Source: Chondrilla cf. caribensis (lineage: Eukaryota; Porifera; Demospongiae; Chondrillida; Chondrillidae). From it: a stretch of 64,000 nt of DNA. The stretch spans positions 137,898-201,897 of the forward strand of contig OZ026567.1 of the NCBI GenBank assembly GCA_964020155.1. Reading direction: 5' to 3'. Each line of letters opens with the position of its first letter. Positions within the stretch are counted from its first letter, which is position 1. Below the pieces are notes generated by a model. That model was not told where the DNA came from, searched no databases, and saw only the letters and a program-made list of their open reading frames with translations. The translations under genes and the position numbers were made by a program. Below are positions 24,415 to 55,984 of the stretch, piece after piece.

Positions 24415-24758
24415 CGTGGACACATGTACATAACACAGGGCATGACCTAAGACACCACAAACAGGTGATTGCCCACTCCCATCTCACTGTAATGTATGGC
24501 AATGTCTACACTACACTGACTGGGGCCACACACACCACGACTGGTGTTAAAAGGAACCCTCCGTATCAAGTCATACGCCATGTATACAGACACGGAGCGC
24601 GTTCGTACAAGGCTGTCCACGCATGTATGCAGGCTAGAGCGGCCATACAGATATCGGGTGTATGTCAGTATGGGCGCACCGAGAGTGGCTAGGCCGTCCA
24701 GCGAATATGATCGTTTCATTCGAAAGGTTCGCTTCTTTGTGTCCCAAGGTTCGGCCAT
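19922..24758 (-). CDS. Unidentified Ser-rich protein, multi-exon
   Basis: Proposed start ATG at 24758 (MAEPWDTKKRTFRMKRSYSL). Likely internal exons lie at ~23235-23305, ~22848-22998 (ending LDLQRLPQLKN), ~22190-22225 (LVQEHASEEAK), 21985-22045 (FHTQISLHRSCENLQQMLL) and ~21030-21105 (SSVETCLDIIHKEKASKLQ). The last exon, 19922 to ~20920, is about 330 codons rich in Ser and Pro with short motifs such as RRKSSSDSL, SPRELKFLQY and MSSDGEFDTESELYGY. These look like phosphorylation or 14-3-3-type sites in a disordered region. No catalytic domain is visible and I do not recognise the family. The last exon is well supported by length and composition. The upstream exons are tentative. Confidence 0.55.
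21115..21215. repeat. Short tandem repeat aataacagta
   Basis: About ten copies of a 9-10-bp AT-rich unit in an intron of the Ser-rich gene. Confidence 0.85.
21385..21620 (+). mobile_element. Candidate tRNA-derived SINE
   Basis: TGGCACAACGG (about 21400) fits the RNA polymerase III A-box TRGYNNARNGG. A B-box-like GGTTTGAGCCT follows near 21485. A second A-box-like TAGCTCACATGG lies between them, so the head may be a tRNA dimer. It sits in an intron of the Ser-rich gene. No target-site duplication was confirmed. Confidence 0.35.
22230..22768. repeat. 17-bp minisatellite
   Basis: About 31 copies of taaccaggagtgtgtac, with early copies reading gtgaatgc. It lies in an intron of the Ser-rich gene. 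Confidence 0.95.
23350..24080. repeat. 30-bp minisatellite
   Basis: About 24 highly regular copies of a 30-bp unit, ggatggatggggcaggagac then caggactaag. A period divisible by three leaves frames open on both strands (GWMGQETRTK, LVLVSCPIHP). These are not genes. Confidence 0.97.
24242..24412. repeat. (CA)n microsatellite
   Basis: About 170 bp of interrupted CA repeats, probably in the first intron of the Ser-rich gene. Confidence 0.93.
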
Positions 24759-26337
24759 AATGCTTTCGTGTCGATAGCCTGTAAGAAATGGACGGAGAAC
24801 GACCAATGTTACATACACACTCTCAGGAAATACTTCAAATTGATTGGAGCATTCAGAAAAGATAGTACAGCAAGGAAAAAAGGACAGGTATGTGTAACCT
24901 TCTAATTCACGCTGGATTCTTCTTCACTCTTGTCGGCTATATGAGGTAGAAGCATTCGAAGGGCCAGACAGAAGTCAAACTTGAGACAAGGAGCAAATCA
25001 GCTCACACAGAAGTATACGCACAGTTCGTACGACTGTATTTACGTATTGAAGTGACTATTAGCACATTCGGTAAAATTTAACGCTCGAGGCGATTATATC
25101 TAATGAGCGCTTAATCTATTCATTGATGTCATAGTGGCCAGGAGCTAAGCCTAACCAGTCAGACCTCTTTACAGCATCGCACTGGGCGCCTTGCTTCTCC
25201 TGCTGTTATAACCAATATGCTGTTGATTAATACAATTTACTTAATTACTCCAAGATTTTGAATGTGATCGGATGTCACTTAACCTTCTCCTTGTCAGTCT
25301 CTGCCATCACGTGCATAAGAGGAGCCATATCATCTTCTAGGAGACCAGCCTTCAGATCAGTCGAGAATCTCCTGAACTGATTGCAGGAGTAATCAATTAG
25401 ACACTTGCATCCTCTTTTATTGAATCTAATCTTATTACACGTATTATAATATTGTGTAGTTATAGTTATTTGTAATAATTGTGTAGTTATAGTTAATTTG
25501 CTTGCTAGGTCCGCACTTTACTGTGTTTGTAGCCCGTGTCCGAGCTTATTCATTCATTTCATTTTGCATCATTGTTTAATTAACACATGATGTAAGATTA
25601 CATGGATGCGTCTATTGTCATGAATAATATTGACGTTTTCTCTCTTATATGTACTTATGTTATAAATACAATTTACTCTGAATATCAATACATCTGTGTC
25701 CACAATACATGTTGTTATAGAGAGACTGTCTTAGAAACAGTGTTTTTGGGAAGAGATTTAATTATATTTGTTATCAGATTATTTTACTCATTGACATGTG
25801 GGTGTAATATCCCATATATGTAATCACAAACAAGCAATTCTGAATCACTAGAATTTGATCATAACGCAATTAATTCATTTGATACTCGAGATCTCGTGCA
25901 CTCTATGATAAGGGAACCTCGGGCTCGTATTGCTGGATACTCGGCAACTGCCAATATACATGTATCGGACAGTTGTTCTCAAACTACTAAAAACTGCACA
26001 CACAAGCAGAATGACATCGGTGCAAGCAGCAAGAACTACAAGGAACAGGTTTAGAATGGTGCATGTCTCAGAGCTTCCTGTCCAAGTGAGTGGATAGGTG
26101 CAGGAGCATGTACAATCGCGGAACACACTTCATGTTAACCCCTCACAGACACCCTCACTCTAAGTGCGATTCAGTGTGTGTGACAAACATTCTCTGAGTC
26201 AACCAGGTAACAAACAGGAACTTTCTACAACTTATCACTTCATGAAAACAACATTAAATGCAAACAACCTAGTACGCTGGTCATAGGGTAAAACTAATTA
26301 CATTAGAGTCAGTGGTGTACTCAACAATTGTCTACAG
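24759..26337. other. Intergenic region, AT-rich
   Basis: Lies between the ATG of the Ser-rich gene and the TMEM33 stop codon. No gene is supported. A short Cys-rich hydrophobic minus-strand frame at 25875-26126 is probably TMEM33 3' UTR or chance. Confidence 0.55.
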
Positions 26338-36947
<10,610 letters not shown>

Positions 36948-37186
36948 ATAATAGGATTACATAACCACGCGCATTACCTGGAAGTATGAATATCGTTATC
37001 CTCCCGCTAATCACACCATGTATAGCAGCTAATATATAAGTCGCATGGGTTCGTTTGTACATACGATTTTCTAGGAAAGGAGAAATTCTCAAGACTGGAA
37101 GGAAAAGAAGAAGTCGGGATCTCTTGGTATTGATGCTACAGTAATGCGTCCTATTACGAGCAAAGACGTATCTCACACGCAGCAGA
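36948..37186. promoter_or_regulatory. Divergent CMC4 / KDM6-like promoter
   Basis: The 239 bp between the two ATGs must hold both promoters. No specific factor site stands out beyond GC content rising toward 37200. Confidence 0.4.
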
Positions 37187-38710
37187 ATGTCATTTTCGGG
37201 GAAAGCGAAGCGCTACACAAAAATGCCGACGAGCTCCGCGCACTCGTCGAAACGGGAAGACTGTGTTATTCCAGTAATCCCATCAGTTCTCCCGTTAGTA
37301 CAACGTCAGAAACGCGATGCTCCAATGGGTCCCAAACCCCCAGAAGCACGGCCGACCTTGGACAATGCCCCATGGATCGCATCTCCAGGTGAGTTCATCC
37401 GTGTATCTATGGTTACTCTTTTGGCGCGTTTTGTTCAACAGTATCGCATGAACCAATAACATCAGTGTGACCAAATGGATGCTTGGACAGCAGACCTTAC
37501 ATAGCCCAGCATCTGTCATCTCATGATGATGCTATAGCATGCAAGTATTTGACTCTGGAACCTGACTGATCTTGGATAATGTATTGTTTGGGATGGAAAT
37601 GTACAATTATTTATCCCCCTCCTCCGATATGTTCTCTCTCAGTACAAGTGTGTGGAGTCTGTCTACTGTGTGTAGTTGTTGTATGTAAAATGGATTTGAA
37701 ATGGGTCCGGCTGGTCACCCTGGCCTCCTGACTGCAGTATCGGTAATCACCTCCATCAGAAGCAATGAATCTCCCATCTATGACACTGTTTTATTACTCA
37801 GCAATTGGATTCTGTCTTTATAATTCGCACAGAATCACCTCTCACCAGCACAGCTGATCCAGTGTGTGATGGTGAATGTCTTCTTCCTCTCTCTAGTACT
37901 GAGTTTGGATTTGTCGAAGTTACCGATTCTTGTCAGCCTCCAAGAAGTCCCAATGATAACCAGATTAATCGGGATAGCCTTCTAGAGGTGGGTGTATGTG
38001 TATTTACACTGTATGCATCCATTGTCAGGCAATGGTAGTTTCAGAGTACCAATCAAATTAGGTGCAGGATTAACCTTTGTAACACGAGCCCATCTCAAGG
38101 CATGTCACAGATAACAGAGCTCTCACCACTCGGTGTGGAATTTATTTGAGCATTCCACCCAGTTTTGTGGTGACCAACCTTCCAATTGGCTCATAATAAT
38201 ATAGTGAAGTCTATATGCTGCTCTGTGATACCGGGATGTGGCTGCTCAGCCTACTGTGCAGTCACCATGTCCCATACTTTGTGAACTTTTCTGAATGTCG
38301 TCACGCATGAAGACCTTGTTTTTGTAGGAACTCCCTTAATTGATAGCAAGATCCAACAAAAAAATATCCTAACCCAGCCAGGATGTAATCAATTAACTAC
38401 AGTACATACTAACTGTAATAATTCCAATAAAATGAATTGTACTGAATGCTTTGTAAAAAGTGTTGTTAATAATCCATGATACGGACCCACTTCCTGTTAG
38501 CTGGACTTCCACTAGCATGGCTTATGTGACCTTGGTATATGCTGAGGTGTACAGGTGTATTTACCAACAAGCATGTAGTTGTGACTAAAAAACATGTTGT
38601 TTTGTCTTCAAAAGTGTTTATTGTCACAACAATAACAGATCAAGAGTGATGATTTGGGTAATTGTCACATTGTCAAGTGTGTCCATTAGCAAATTGACTG
38701 TATTCAAGTA

Positions 38711-38747
<37 letters not shown>

Positions 38748-40590
38748 CAGAGTACATATTATGGTGTGTAGATATTTAGTATGTGTATTGTGTGTTCTGC
38801 ATCAGCATATTATGATTATGAGAAGCCTTACAAATCTGCACACTATTATGTAACATATCATCATCCAGATAACAAAGCATAACTGTGTGTGTTTTAGTAA
38901 TGATGTGTGTTTGTTTGTAGGTAATTTCCCATTGGCAGAGATGTTTGGTCTCGGAGTCTCAATATAATATGAACCTTGGCCATGCCTTCCTTCTATTAAA
39001 CGAGTTTGACAAAGGTATGTTATTCATCAGAGCATGTTGTGAAAGGGACCACACACACACATTTCACAGACAGAGGTGGGCGTATGGAAACAGAAACTTC
39101 CAATTTACTTTTCCACTTCATTCACAGCCAAGCAGTGTTACCTCAGATATGGGCAGCTCCATCCCGAGTCCTCCCAACACAACACAGCATTCCTTTATGG
39201 ACTGGGACTGGCTTACTATCACTTTGACAAGGATCACAGGTGTGTGGTGTGTGGTGTGTGTGGTGTCCGTGGTGTGTGTTCTCGTGGTGTGGTATGTGTG
39301 CACACACTGTCATAGACTTATAGACATAAGCAGGTTTGCTCACTCATGTAATGCCCTTGATAGATGGCAGCTCCGAACTCCCCAATCATCCACACTGTCT
39401 GTCACACACTGTCTGAAAGCCTACAAGTGCAGATGGCTTGTTACTTTTAATTTTAATGATAATGGTCTAATGTCATATCATGCAAATATTATCATTCCAG
39501 AGAGGATGCACTGAAGTGCTTTAGTGAGATCATAAAGCAACATCCACAGTTTCTGAGAGGAAATGAGGTCATGATGAGACTAGGAATCCTGCACCAAAAG
39601 AAAGGAAACTATAAAACTGCCTTAGAAGTGAGCAGCCACGATTCTTCTCTGTGTGCCTGTGGTCCTAGTGAGAGGGGTGTGTGTGTGCATGTGGTCCTAG
39701 TGAGAGGGGTGTGTGTGCATGTGGTCCTAGTGAGAGGGGTGTGTGTGCATGTGGTCCTAGTGAGGGGGGTGTGTGTGCATGTGGTCCTAGTGAGAGGGGT
39801 GTGTGTGCATGTGGTCCTAGTGAGAGGGGTGTGTGTGCATGTGGTCCTAGTGAGACAGGGGTGTGTTGTGGATGTACATAGTGGGGAGACTGTCCCTTCC
39901 AACAAGGCTACATGAGGAAATTGCCTCCACACCAATTGTAAGGTGACCGGGTGTTCTGTAGTGGGCCATTTGGTGCTGGGAGGTTCACGGGAACTCCATT
40001 CAGGTAATTTGTTTGCAATGTATCCCTGAATATCCCATATGCACAATACAACATGTGTAGTGAGATCATTACAGGCAGTGCTGAGTTCATGGGATGTAGG
40101 AATGTCCTCAAGCGACAATGGATTCATCCGTTGTGATGGTTGTGGCTATAGTAAATTCATTAATGATGATGATTATAGTGCTGATAGTGATGGTGATTAT
40201 AGTGCTGATGGTGATTATAGTGCTGATGGTGATTATAGTGCTGATAGTGATGGTGATTGTCCTAACTAGTTGGATTGCCCCTCCAAGGTGAATGGTGTGC
40301 CATTTTTCTCTGGTCATTTTGTAGCTTATGGACAAAGTGTATGCCGACAACCGTCCTTGTACCCTCACTCCTCCTGAAGGTTGGTTTTGTCATGTGATGA
40401 TCATGTGACAGGAAATTACTTATGTACGCATCACTGGACACTTGGTGTCGCTCCTCTTTGCAGTTCTTCTGTACATTGGCCACATCAAGGCAGCCATGTT
40501 TATGTTAACTGAAGCACTGAAGGTGTTTGAAAGCGTGATAGATGGGTGTGATGGGCAACTGAAGGTGAAGTCCATCGCCTACCGTCAGCA

Positions 40591-40652
<62 letters not shown>

Positions 40653-43078
40653 ATGTGTGTGTGTGTGTATGAATTAAAAATTTAATATCTCTTATCAACA
40701 GCTTTGATCTACCAGAGGAACCCTTCCCTGGACGGAATATGCTCCAATAGGTACTTGAAGGCCGTGGAGCTCTTCCAAGCTGCCCTTGATGTTGACCCCA
40801 CCTGTTGGATCACCTGGTTCCTGCTTGGGAAGTGCTATACTGAGCAGGGGAAGATTGAAGATGCTTTCAAAGCGTATAAGAGATCTGTTGAGTGTGACGG
40901 CAGTCGATCAGAAGTGTGGTGTGCTACTGGGTGAGTGTGGTGTGCTACTAGTGAGTGTGGTGTGCTACTAGTGAGTGTGGTGTGCTACTAGTGAGTCTGG
41001 TGTGCTACTAGTGAGTGTGATGTGCTACTAGTGCGTGTGGTGTGCTACTAGTGAGTGTGGTGTGCTACTGGGTGAGTGTGGTGTGCTACTAGTGAGTGTG
41101 GTGTGCTACTAGTGAGTGTGGTGTGCTACTAGTGAGTGTGGTGTGCTACTAGTGAGTGTGGGTATATTTATTGTGATTTGGGGATCCCTATCGTCTGTAG
41201 TGTCCTATACCACCAAGCTGGGCAGTCCACCGATGCCTTGGCTGCTTACGTGTCTGCTGCCCACCTCAACCCCGCCTCCTTCAAGTCCTGGTACAACATG
41301 GCCGTGCTGTACCAGTCAGTGGGACAAGATATGTGAGCTCTTTTTCTAGTTTCATTCCAGATCCAGTGTGTCAACTCCCACTTCTTTTTGCTACAGAGAT
41401 GTTCTCCTATGCTATGAAAATGCCCTGAAGAATGCCACTAAAGGAGGTGGGTCTAGTTGGATTTTTGAGGATGCTGAAATGTGTTTGAATGTAACTTGTG
41501 GATATCTTCAATGTAGATGTTTGGCAAGGAGAGTTGGTCATGTGGATGGAGAGCGTCAGAGCAAGGGTGCAAGCCAACTACCAGTCCTTACTGAGAAGGC
41601 CTTCAGAGCTGCCCCCACTGAAGGAAGCGTGGTTAACATCAGTACCGCGCCGTGTACAGCAGCTGATAACAAAACCTTACGACCCAATTCTTGTGAGTCA
41701 GTCTGTGGTGTGTATGTGTGTGCTAGCCATGAGCAACCCTGCTTTTATTGAAAGACAATATCCAGGGAGCTCCCCAGGGTTTTTTTAAGACATACTGCTC
41801 ATACATTGCCAGTTGACACAAGGTCCAGCTGTCTGTTGTGTGGTAGTGACTCTATTGATGATGATGTATTGTGTCCTTGCAATGTGACATGTTTATCCCT
41901 TTCATGTATATGGCTTCTGTAGACCTTGAATGTAGAACAGGCGTCCTTATTTGGGTCCTTGCCAGGAAGAGAAAAGAAGAATCCCAAGGTTTGTTTGTGA
42001 ACTGTTTAGTCATGTTACCAGCAAAACCCTACAGTTGCTTTGTTCACTGGTTCTTGTTCCATTGTTTAAAGTACTTTCATTTCTTGTTGTGGTTTCAAAG
42101 TCTTCACAGTGATTCTTCCTCCCAATCCAGGCTCCAGACCCCATCATCCTCCACGGCCAAGTTGGCACCACCTGCCCTGGGTATCGCAGTCCCGGTGAAC
42201 ACCAGGGAGAGGTTCAGCTCAACCCAGGTTATCCCAACCAGGAGAGTGTGCATCCATGGCAACCATCTCAGTATCAACCGTATAATGGAATTCACGACCG
42301 GCTCTCACAGATTCCGGTCACACACACTTCATTTTTCCCTCCCCCAGTCACCTCATACAACAACATGTCCCAACCGACCACCCAGTACCCACATCAACCA
42401 GTGTCCCAATACCCCTGTCATCCCTCACTCCAATACCCCTCTCAAACTGTCCCCAACCAATGTAGACCCCAGACATACTCCACCACTGACGTATCCTTCA
42501 TGTCCTCGCACCGACATCACGTAATGCAGCAGCCTTGTCAGCAACAACCTATCACTTCTTCGTCCTGGACCAACGACAGCATACAGACTGCTGTGTCCCC
42601 TCCCCCATGGATCAGTAGCGGGGATCTAACTGGTGTGTTGGACATTTCCAAGTTCAAAACCCCCAGTGCAACCGAGCTGAACTTTTCTGCTAAGCTGACA
42701 GAAGATGACACTTCTCGCAATGTTTTTGATTGGATCGTTAATCCAACTAACGAAGGCGTGGTTGATGTGGGTAACAGCATGACTGCTCATCGGAAAAGAT
42801 GCGGAGATGAGAATTTGGCTTACAACAAGAAAGTTCGAGAGGTTAACCCTTTTTCTGATTCATCCTCCACTTATGATCCTCGTGTGTGTCCTTTCCCCCG
42901 TGATCTGTCCGTCGCACATAATGGGACCACAGTGATGGACACAACCGGAAACCCCTCGGCGTCCAGCGACTCCTATTCACTCTCGCAATCAAGTGTATCA
43001 CCATCATCTGATACTGACTTACAGACAGCCCCGCCTTCTAGTGGGAGTAACCACTCCCTTTCACCCCAATTTGAATAA
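37187..43078 (+). CDS. KDM6A-like: UTX/KDM6-type TPR protein lacking a JmjC domain
   Basis: About a dozen exons. N-terminal low-complexity exons are 37187-37388 and ~37833-37987. TPR exons run from ~38922 to ~41430: NMNLGHAFLLLNEFDK; FLYGLGLAYYHFDKDH (human UTX FLYGLGMVYFYYNAF); RGNEVMMRLGILHQKKGNY; IGHIKAAMFMLTEALKVFES; WFLLGKCYTEQGKIEDAFKA (human WYFLGRCYSSIGKVQDAF); SWYNMAVLYQSVGQD. Then comes a helix matching UTX after its TPRs (LPPLKEAWLTSVP). A long last exon from about 42131 codes for a Pro/Gln/Tyr/Ser-rich region (QYPHQPVSQYPC) and stops at 43078. In UTX the TPRs bring the protein into the MLL3/4 complex, and a C-terminal JmjC plus zinc domain demethylates H3K27. Neither C-terminal domain is present before EI24 begins. 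TPR plus disordered tail resembles the Cyc8/Ssn6 corepressor layout. Confidence 0.84.
37988..38921. other. KDM6-like intron 2
   Basis: Unique AT-rich sequence with one short (GT)n at 38709-38746. No exon was recognised. Confidence 0.6.
39665..39865. repeat. 30-bp minisatellite after a KDM6-like donor
   Basis: Seven copies of gtgtgtgcatgtggtcctag plus tgagaggg. It begins about 30 bases after the exon ending ACTGCCTTAGAA|gtgagc. The monomer's cctagtgagag partly recalls the junction ttagaagtgag. Confidence 0.93.
40592..40670. repeat. (GT)n starting at a KDM6-like donor
   Basis: The exon end CGTCAGCAAG runs directly into about 75 bp of (GT)n; the donor GT is the first unit. Confidence 0.93.
40916..41162. 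repeat. 20-bp minisatellite made of the KDM6-like 5' splice junction
   Basis: About 12 copies of gtgagtgtggtgtgctacta. The exon ends GTGTGGTGTGCTACTGG at 40930 and the donor gtgagt starts at 40931. Each monomer therefore repeats the last ~14 exon bases plus the donor. A copy near 41058-41075 even restores tgtgctactgggtgagt exactly. The array fills the intron up to about 50 bp before the acceptor. Confidence 0.96.
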
Positions 43079-43458
43079 CTGCTATAATATTGTGTTTGTG
43101 TATACCTTGTAGTAATGTACCCAATGCCCCCTTTGTTATGGTCATTATAAATTACATACGTAATATGTTGTCAACATATTATATACATTGTGTTACCATG
43201 ACATTTTAACAAGATTTATTTACTATGGATTGTATGTGTGTTTTTCGTTTTATTAAAATAACATGTATTATTTGATCACCAATATCAATTACCTGGACCT
43301 CTTCGCCTATGTGTATTAATCTTAGTTTTGCATTTTGAAAGCGATCGAACACAGTAAAAATATGAATAGATCACCGAATTGAATTATTTAAGCTTCTCCA
43401 TGACAACCATCAGAGGTAAGTGAATAGGGAATTACCCTAATCGACTCCCGGGCGGAAG

Positions 43459-45833
<2,375 letters not shown>

Positions 45834-45946
45834 TAGTAAGTTTATTTTGAATGTGTACATGAGGCATGTGCGGAGCACGTGATTTAAAATGGCCACCAAA
45901 ATTTAATGTTTGTACAGTATATGAGTGAAGAATTGTCGTTTAAAAC

Positions 45947-48592
45947 ATGAGTCGAAGGAGACGAAGTCGTTCCAGAAGTCCTGATAGAGGGCGTAGAAAG
46001 GATTCGAAAGATCGTACGTCATCTCGTCGTTCCGCAAGAACCAAAGACTCTCGCTCCAGGAGATATGAATCTGATGCTCGTCGGTACAGGCGGGACCGGA
46101 ACAGGTCTAGAAGCGGGTCAAGTTCGGACAGCAGCGAAGAGAGAGGAGGCCACAGGTACGGGACGGTCCAGTCTCGCTTCTCTACGTTTGCTTGCCTCAT
46201 CGCACCCTGTGTATAACCACAAGCATCTCGCCCCTCCTACGAAATACACGTGCACGTGTGCATTGCATGTCATTGTGTGTATAGCTCGTAAACTCCCTCT
46301 CAGCCATCTTCCAACACTTCACCGAGTGTGGAGGAGGGGAGGGGGGAGAGTGGGTGATCCTGTTCATTGTTGTGTGTTCCTCAGACGCAGGAGACATTCT
46401 CCATCTTCTTCCCCGGAGTCTCCTCGTCCACACAGAGCAAGGGAGAAGCAACCACAGCATTCGTCTAAGAAGGAATCATCACTGGATCTGAAGTCCAAAC
46501 AAGTTTGTGTTTGAAACGCACTGTACTCCACTGCACATGTTCCCCTGTACATGTTCCACTGTACATGTTCCACTGTACATGTTCCCCTGTACATGCTCCA
46601 CTGTACATGTTCCACTGTACATGTTCCACTGTACACATTGTCCTGTATAATATGTTCCACTGTACATGTTGTCCTGTACATGTTGTCCTGTACATGTTGT
46701 CCTGTACATGTTGTCCTGTACACATTGTCCTGTACATGTTGTCCTGTATACATGTTGTCCTGTATAATATGTTCCACTGTACATGTTCCCCTGTACATGT
46801 TGTCCTGTACATGTTCCACTGTACATGTTGTCCTGTACATGTTGTCCTGTACATGTTCCACTGTATTCCATACAGGAACGACATCAGGAAAGGATTTCCA
46901 CATTGCTCAACAAAACAGACGAACATTACAAATTGATTGAAGGTACCTAGGACTACAGTATATGCCTTGATTGTGTGCCTTTACTGATTCTTGTGTTTGA
47001 GATGTGATGCATGTGTGTGTGCTGGCAATGAAGTTATTTCCAAGAATACTCGAACTTTGCATCATTTTATATATCACTACCTCCCACCATGGATACCACT
47101 TCAACCGTGGTAAGCCCACCCTGCTTGGGGCAGCCCCTCCCACCCTGTTTGGGCCAACCCCCTCACTCTGCTTGGGCCAGCCCCCCACTCTGCTTGGGCC
47201 AACCCCCCCACTCTGCTTGGGCCAACCCCCTCACCCTGCTTGGGCCAGCCCCCTCACCCTGCTTGGGCCAGCCCCCCACCCTGCTTGGGCCAGCCCCCTC
47301 ACCCTGCTTGGGCCAGCCCCTCACCCTAATAAAATCCCCATAACTGACCTGGTTTACGTTGTATGTCAAACAATCAATCAACCAATCAATCATTATTAAC
47401 GTGCCACTTGCATTTATAGGTATCGTTTATCACTGACTTCATGGACTTATAATTCCATCCGGTAGTGGTTTAGTTCAAGTAAATTAGTAAATGGCCTCAA
47501 ACTCATTTGTAAGTGGTTGCTCATGCCTTCTTGGGTTTGGCAACCATTCAAGGAGAAGTTAGCTTTGGGGCCTTAAAGAACTTGATACAATGATACAACC
47601 ATCATGTGACAATGGTACAACTGTCATGTGACAATGGTACAACCGCCATGTGACAATGGTACAACCGTCATGTGACAATGGTACAACCGTCATGTGACAA
47701 TGGTACAACCGTCATGTGACAATGGTACAACCGTCATGTGACAATGATACAACCGTCATGTGACAATGGTACAACCGTCATGTGACAATGATACAACCAT
47801 CATGTGACAATGGTACAACTGTCATGTGGCTGCTTCAATAGTCAATACAAAGCTATGTTGTGAACCCACCTGTGTGTATCTGATGTGTTATGCACGTGTG
47901 CTACTCCCCACAGCTCACCACCAACCAGCTCCTGTGCCAACATCCGTTCAGATCGCCACTATCGAGATGGATGACTTTGTGCCGCAGACCTTCACATCTC
48001 ACAGATCGTCCAGTACAGCCAAAAGCACAAAAGTGAGAATCATTGGAGAACTTGTGTAATTAGTTCCTCAAACCACGAATTTGCCTCCACCCACACAATG
48101 CTTGGAAGAGCAAGGGTTAGAAGTAGTGGGTGAGGATCGTGGTGTTGAGGAATCAGTTAATTTATAGTGCTGAGTGTATTGTTGTATCAATTCACCAAAT
48201 GTGTTGCCATAGATACGTATGTCATGGCTCATGTGAATGTTGTGATGGACTTTGTTGTTGTTTGCAGGAAGAACAGGGAGAAAAGTCACATGACAGTCAC
48301 ACGGGGACTATGTTTGGTTCCAAAGTGACTCCATCCCCTAACCCCACCCCCTCATCCATGAAGATAGACAATGACGAAGATCAACAGGTGACGGCTGTGG
48401 CCATACAAATTATGTCTGCTGGCATGTTGTTCATGTATTTCCTTGATTGCTTGTTTGTTGTTCATTTCTTTTGTTTATCCTTACCACTCACAGGAGGATA
48501 TCATGACAGACAGTGATAGGCTATATATGTGGTTGTCACGGTTGCAAGGTTTACGGACAAAATACAAACCACCAAACTCTACACTAAATTGA
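45947..48592 (+). CDS. RS-domain (SR-related) protein, possibly RSRC1-like
   Basis: Exon 1 (45947-46155, ATG at 45947) codes for an Arg/Ser-rich start (MSRRRRSRSRSPDRGRR). Exon 2 (~46385-46502) continues RRRRHSPSSSPESPRPH and then a charged segment. Later exons at ~46876-46941 (RISTLLNKTDEHYKLIEG), ~47911-48030 (IATIEMDDFVPQTFTSHRS), ~48269-48387 and ~48494-48592 end with LYMWLSRLQGLRTKYK and the stop. Arg-Ser repeats indicate a nuclear pre-mRNA splicing factor. The DFVPQTF motif and C-terminal WL-RL element resemble RSRC1/SRrp53, but I cannot confirm that. It starts 113 bp after the EI24 stop on the same strand. Confidence 0.6.
46535..46872. repeat. 14-bp minisatellite in the RS-gene intron
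   Basis: About 24 copies of ctgtacatgttcca or ctgtacatgttgtc, ending at the acceptor (tattccatacag). Confidence 0.95.
47105..47325. repeat. ~23-bp G/C-rich minisatellite
   Basis: About nine copies of accctgcttgggccagcccc in an RS-gene intron. Confidence 0.95.
47585..47830. repeat. 22-bp minisatellite
   Basis: About 11 copies of tggtacaaccgtcatgtgac plus aa, in an RS-gene intron. Confidence 0.95.
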
Positions 48593-49319
48593 GGTTCAAA
48601 TAAATGGTGATTGTCTTTAATTGATCGTCACTTGATATTTACCAAATGTTTAAACATTTCCACTTAATAAATATTGGTGTTATGCATCAGAGAGGTGTCA
48701 TTGTGCTGTGTGGTTGAAGGTTATGTTATGAACAGTTGGTGCACTTTGGGTACAGATGCTCCAATACCACACCCATGTACATTCATTGTACACGTATATC
48801 ACTTCTCTTCACAACACTAATTTATGGAATTGACCGTGGCTCATTTCACATCACCAGTAGAAGTCCAGTGGCCGCCATGCCCAAGGTTGGGCTATCAGCT
48901 CTGGGTGACGTCTATGTAGTAATGTTAATATTAGAGAGTGCTGAGGTTTTGACCCAGAGACCTGCTTTTAAGAGAATCAGTTTCTTACCCTAGGTTACCA
49001 TCAGGGGGTGGAGTCTCATGCTTGCCTGTATCAACGACTATCAGTGGCACTGTGATGCGTTGACCCAGCATCTGTGACCAGCAGCATCAAATCCCCAACT
49101 TTTCTCTGACACACTCTTTTCAATTTTTATTATAATTCAATCAATAATAATATTAATATAACACGATACTATGAAATCACGGATATTATTACGTATGTTG
49201 TTACTAAGAGTCCGTAAAGTAACAGTAAACACAGACTCCATGACTGGAAGTTCACAAAAAGTAGGTCATAGCTGACATCATGAATTGTTTCTTTGATGGT
49301 GAGGTTTGATCAGTGGTTA
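48593..49319. other. Convergent intergenic region RS gene / MCM7
   Basis: No gene seen. AATAAA-type signals occur near 48599. The region is AT-rich with no clear repeat. Confidence 0.6.

Positions 49320-55984
<6,665 letters not shown>

Noticed and set aside
25875..26126. Short hydrophobic Cys-rich frame downstream of TMEM33
   Set aside because: TMEM33 already ends with a good C-terminal match at 26338. This frame has no homology I recognise and probably falls in the 3' UTR.
42104..42524. Alternative frame through the KDM6-like last exon (GSHRFRSHTLHF...)
   Set aside because: The overlapping frame that continues to 43078 is far longer, follows the splice phase, and keeps the QYP-type composition.
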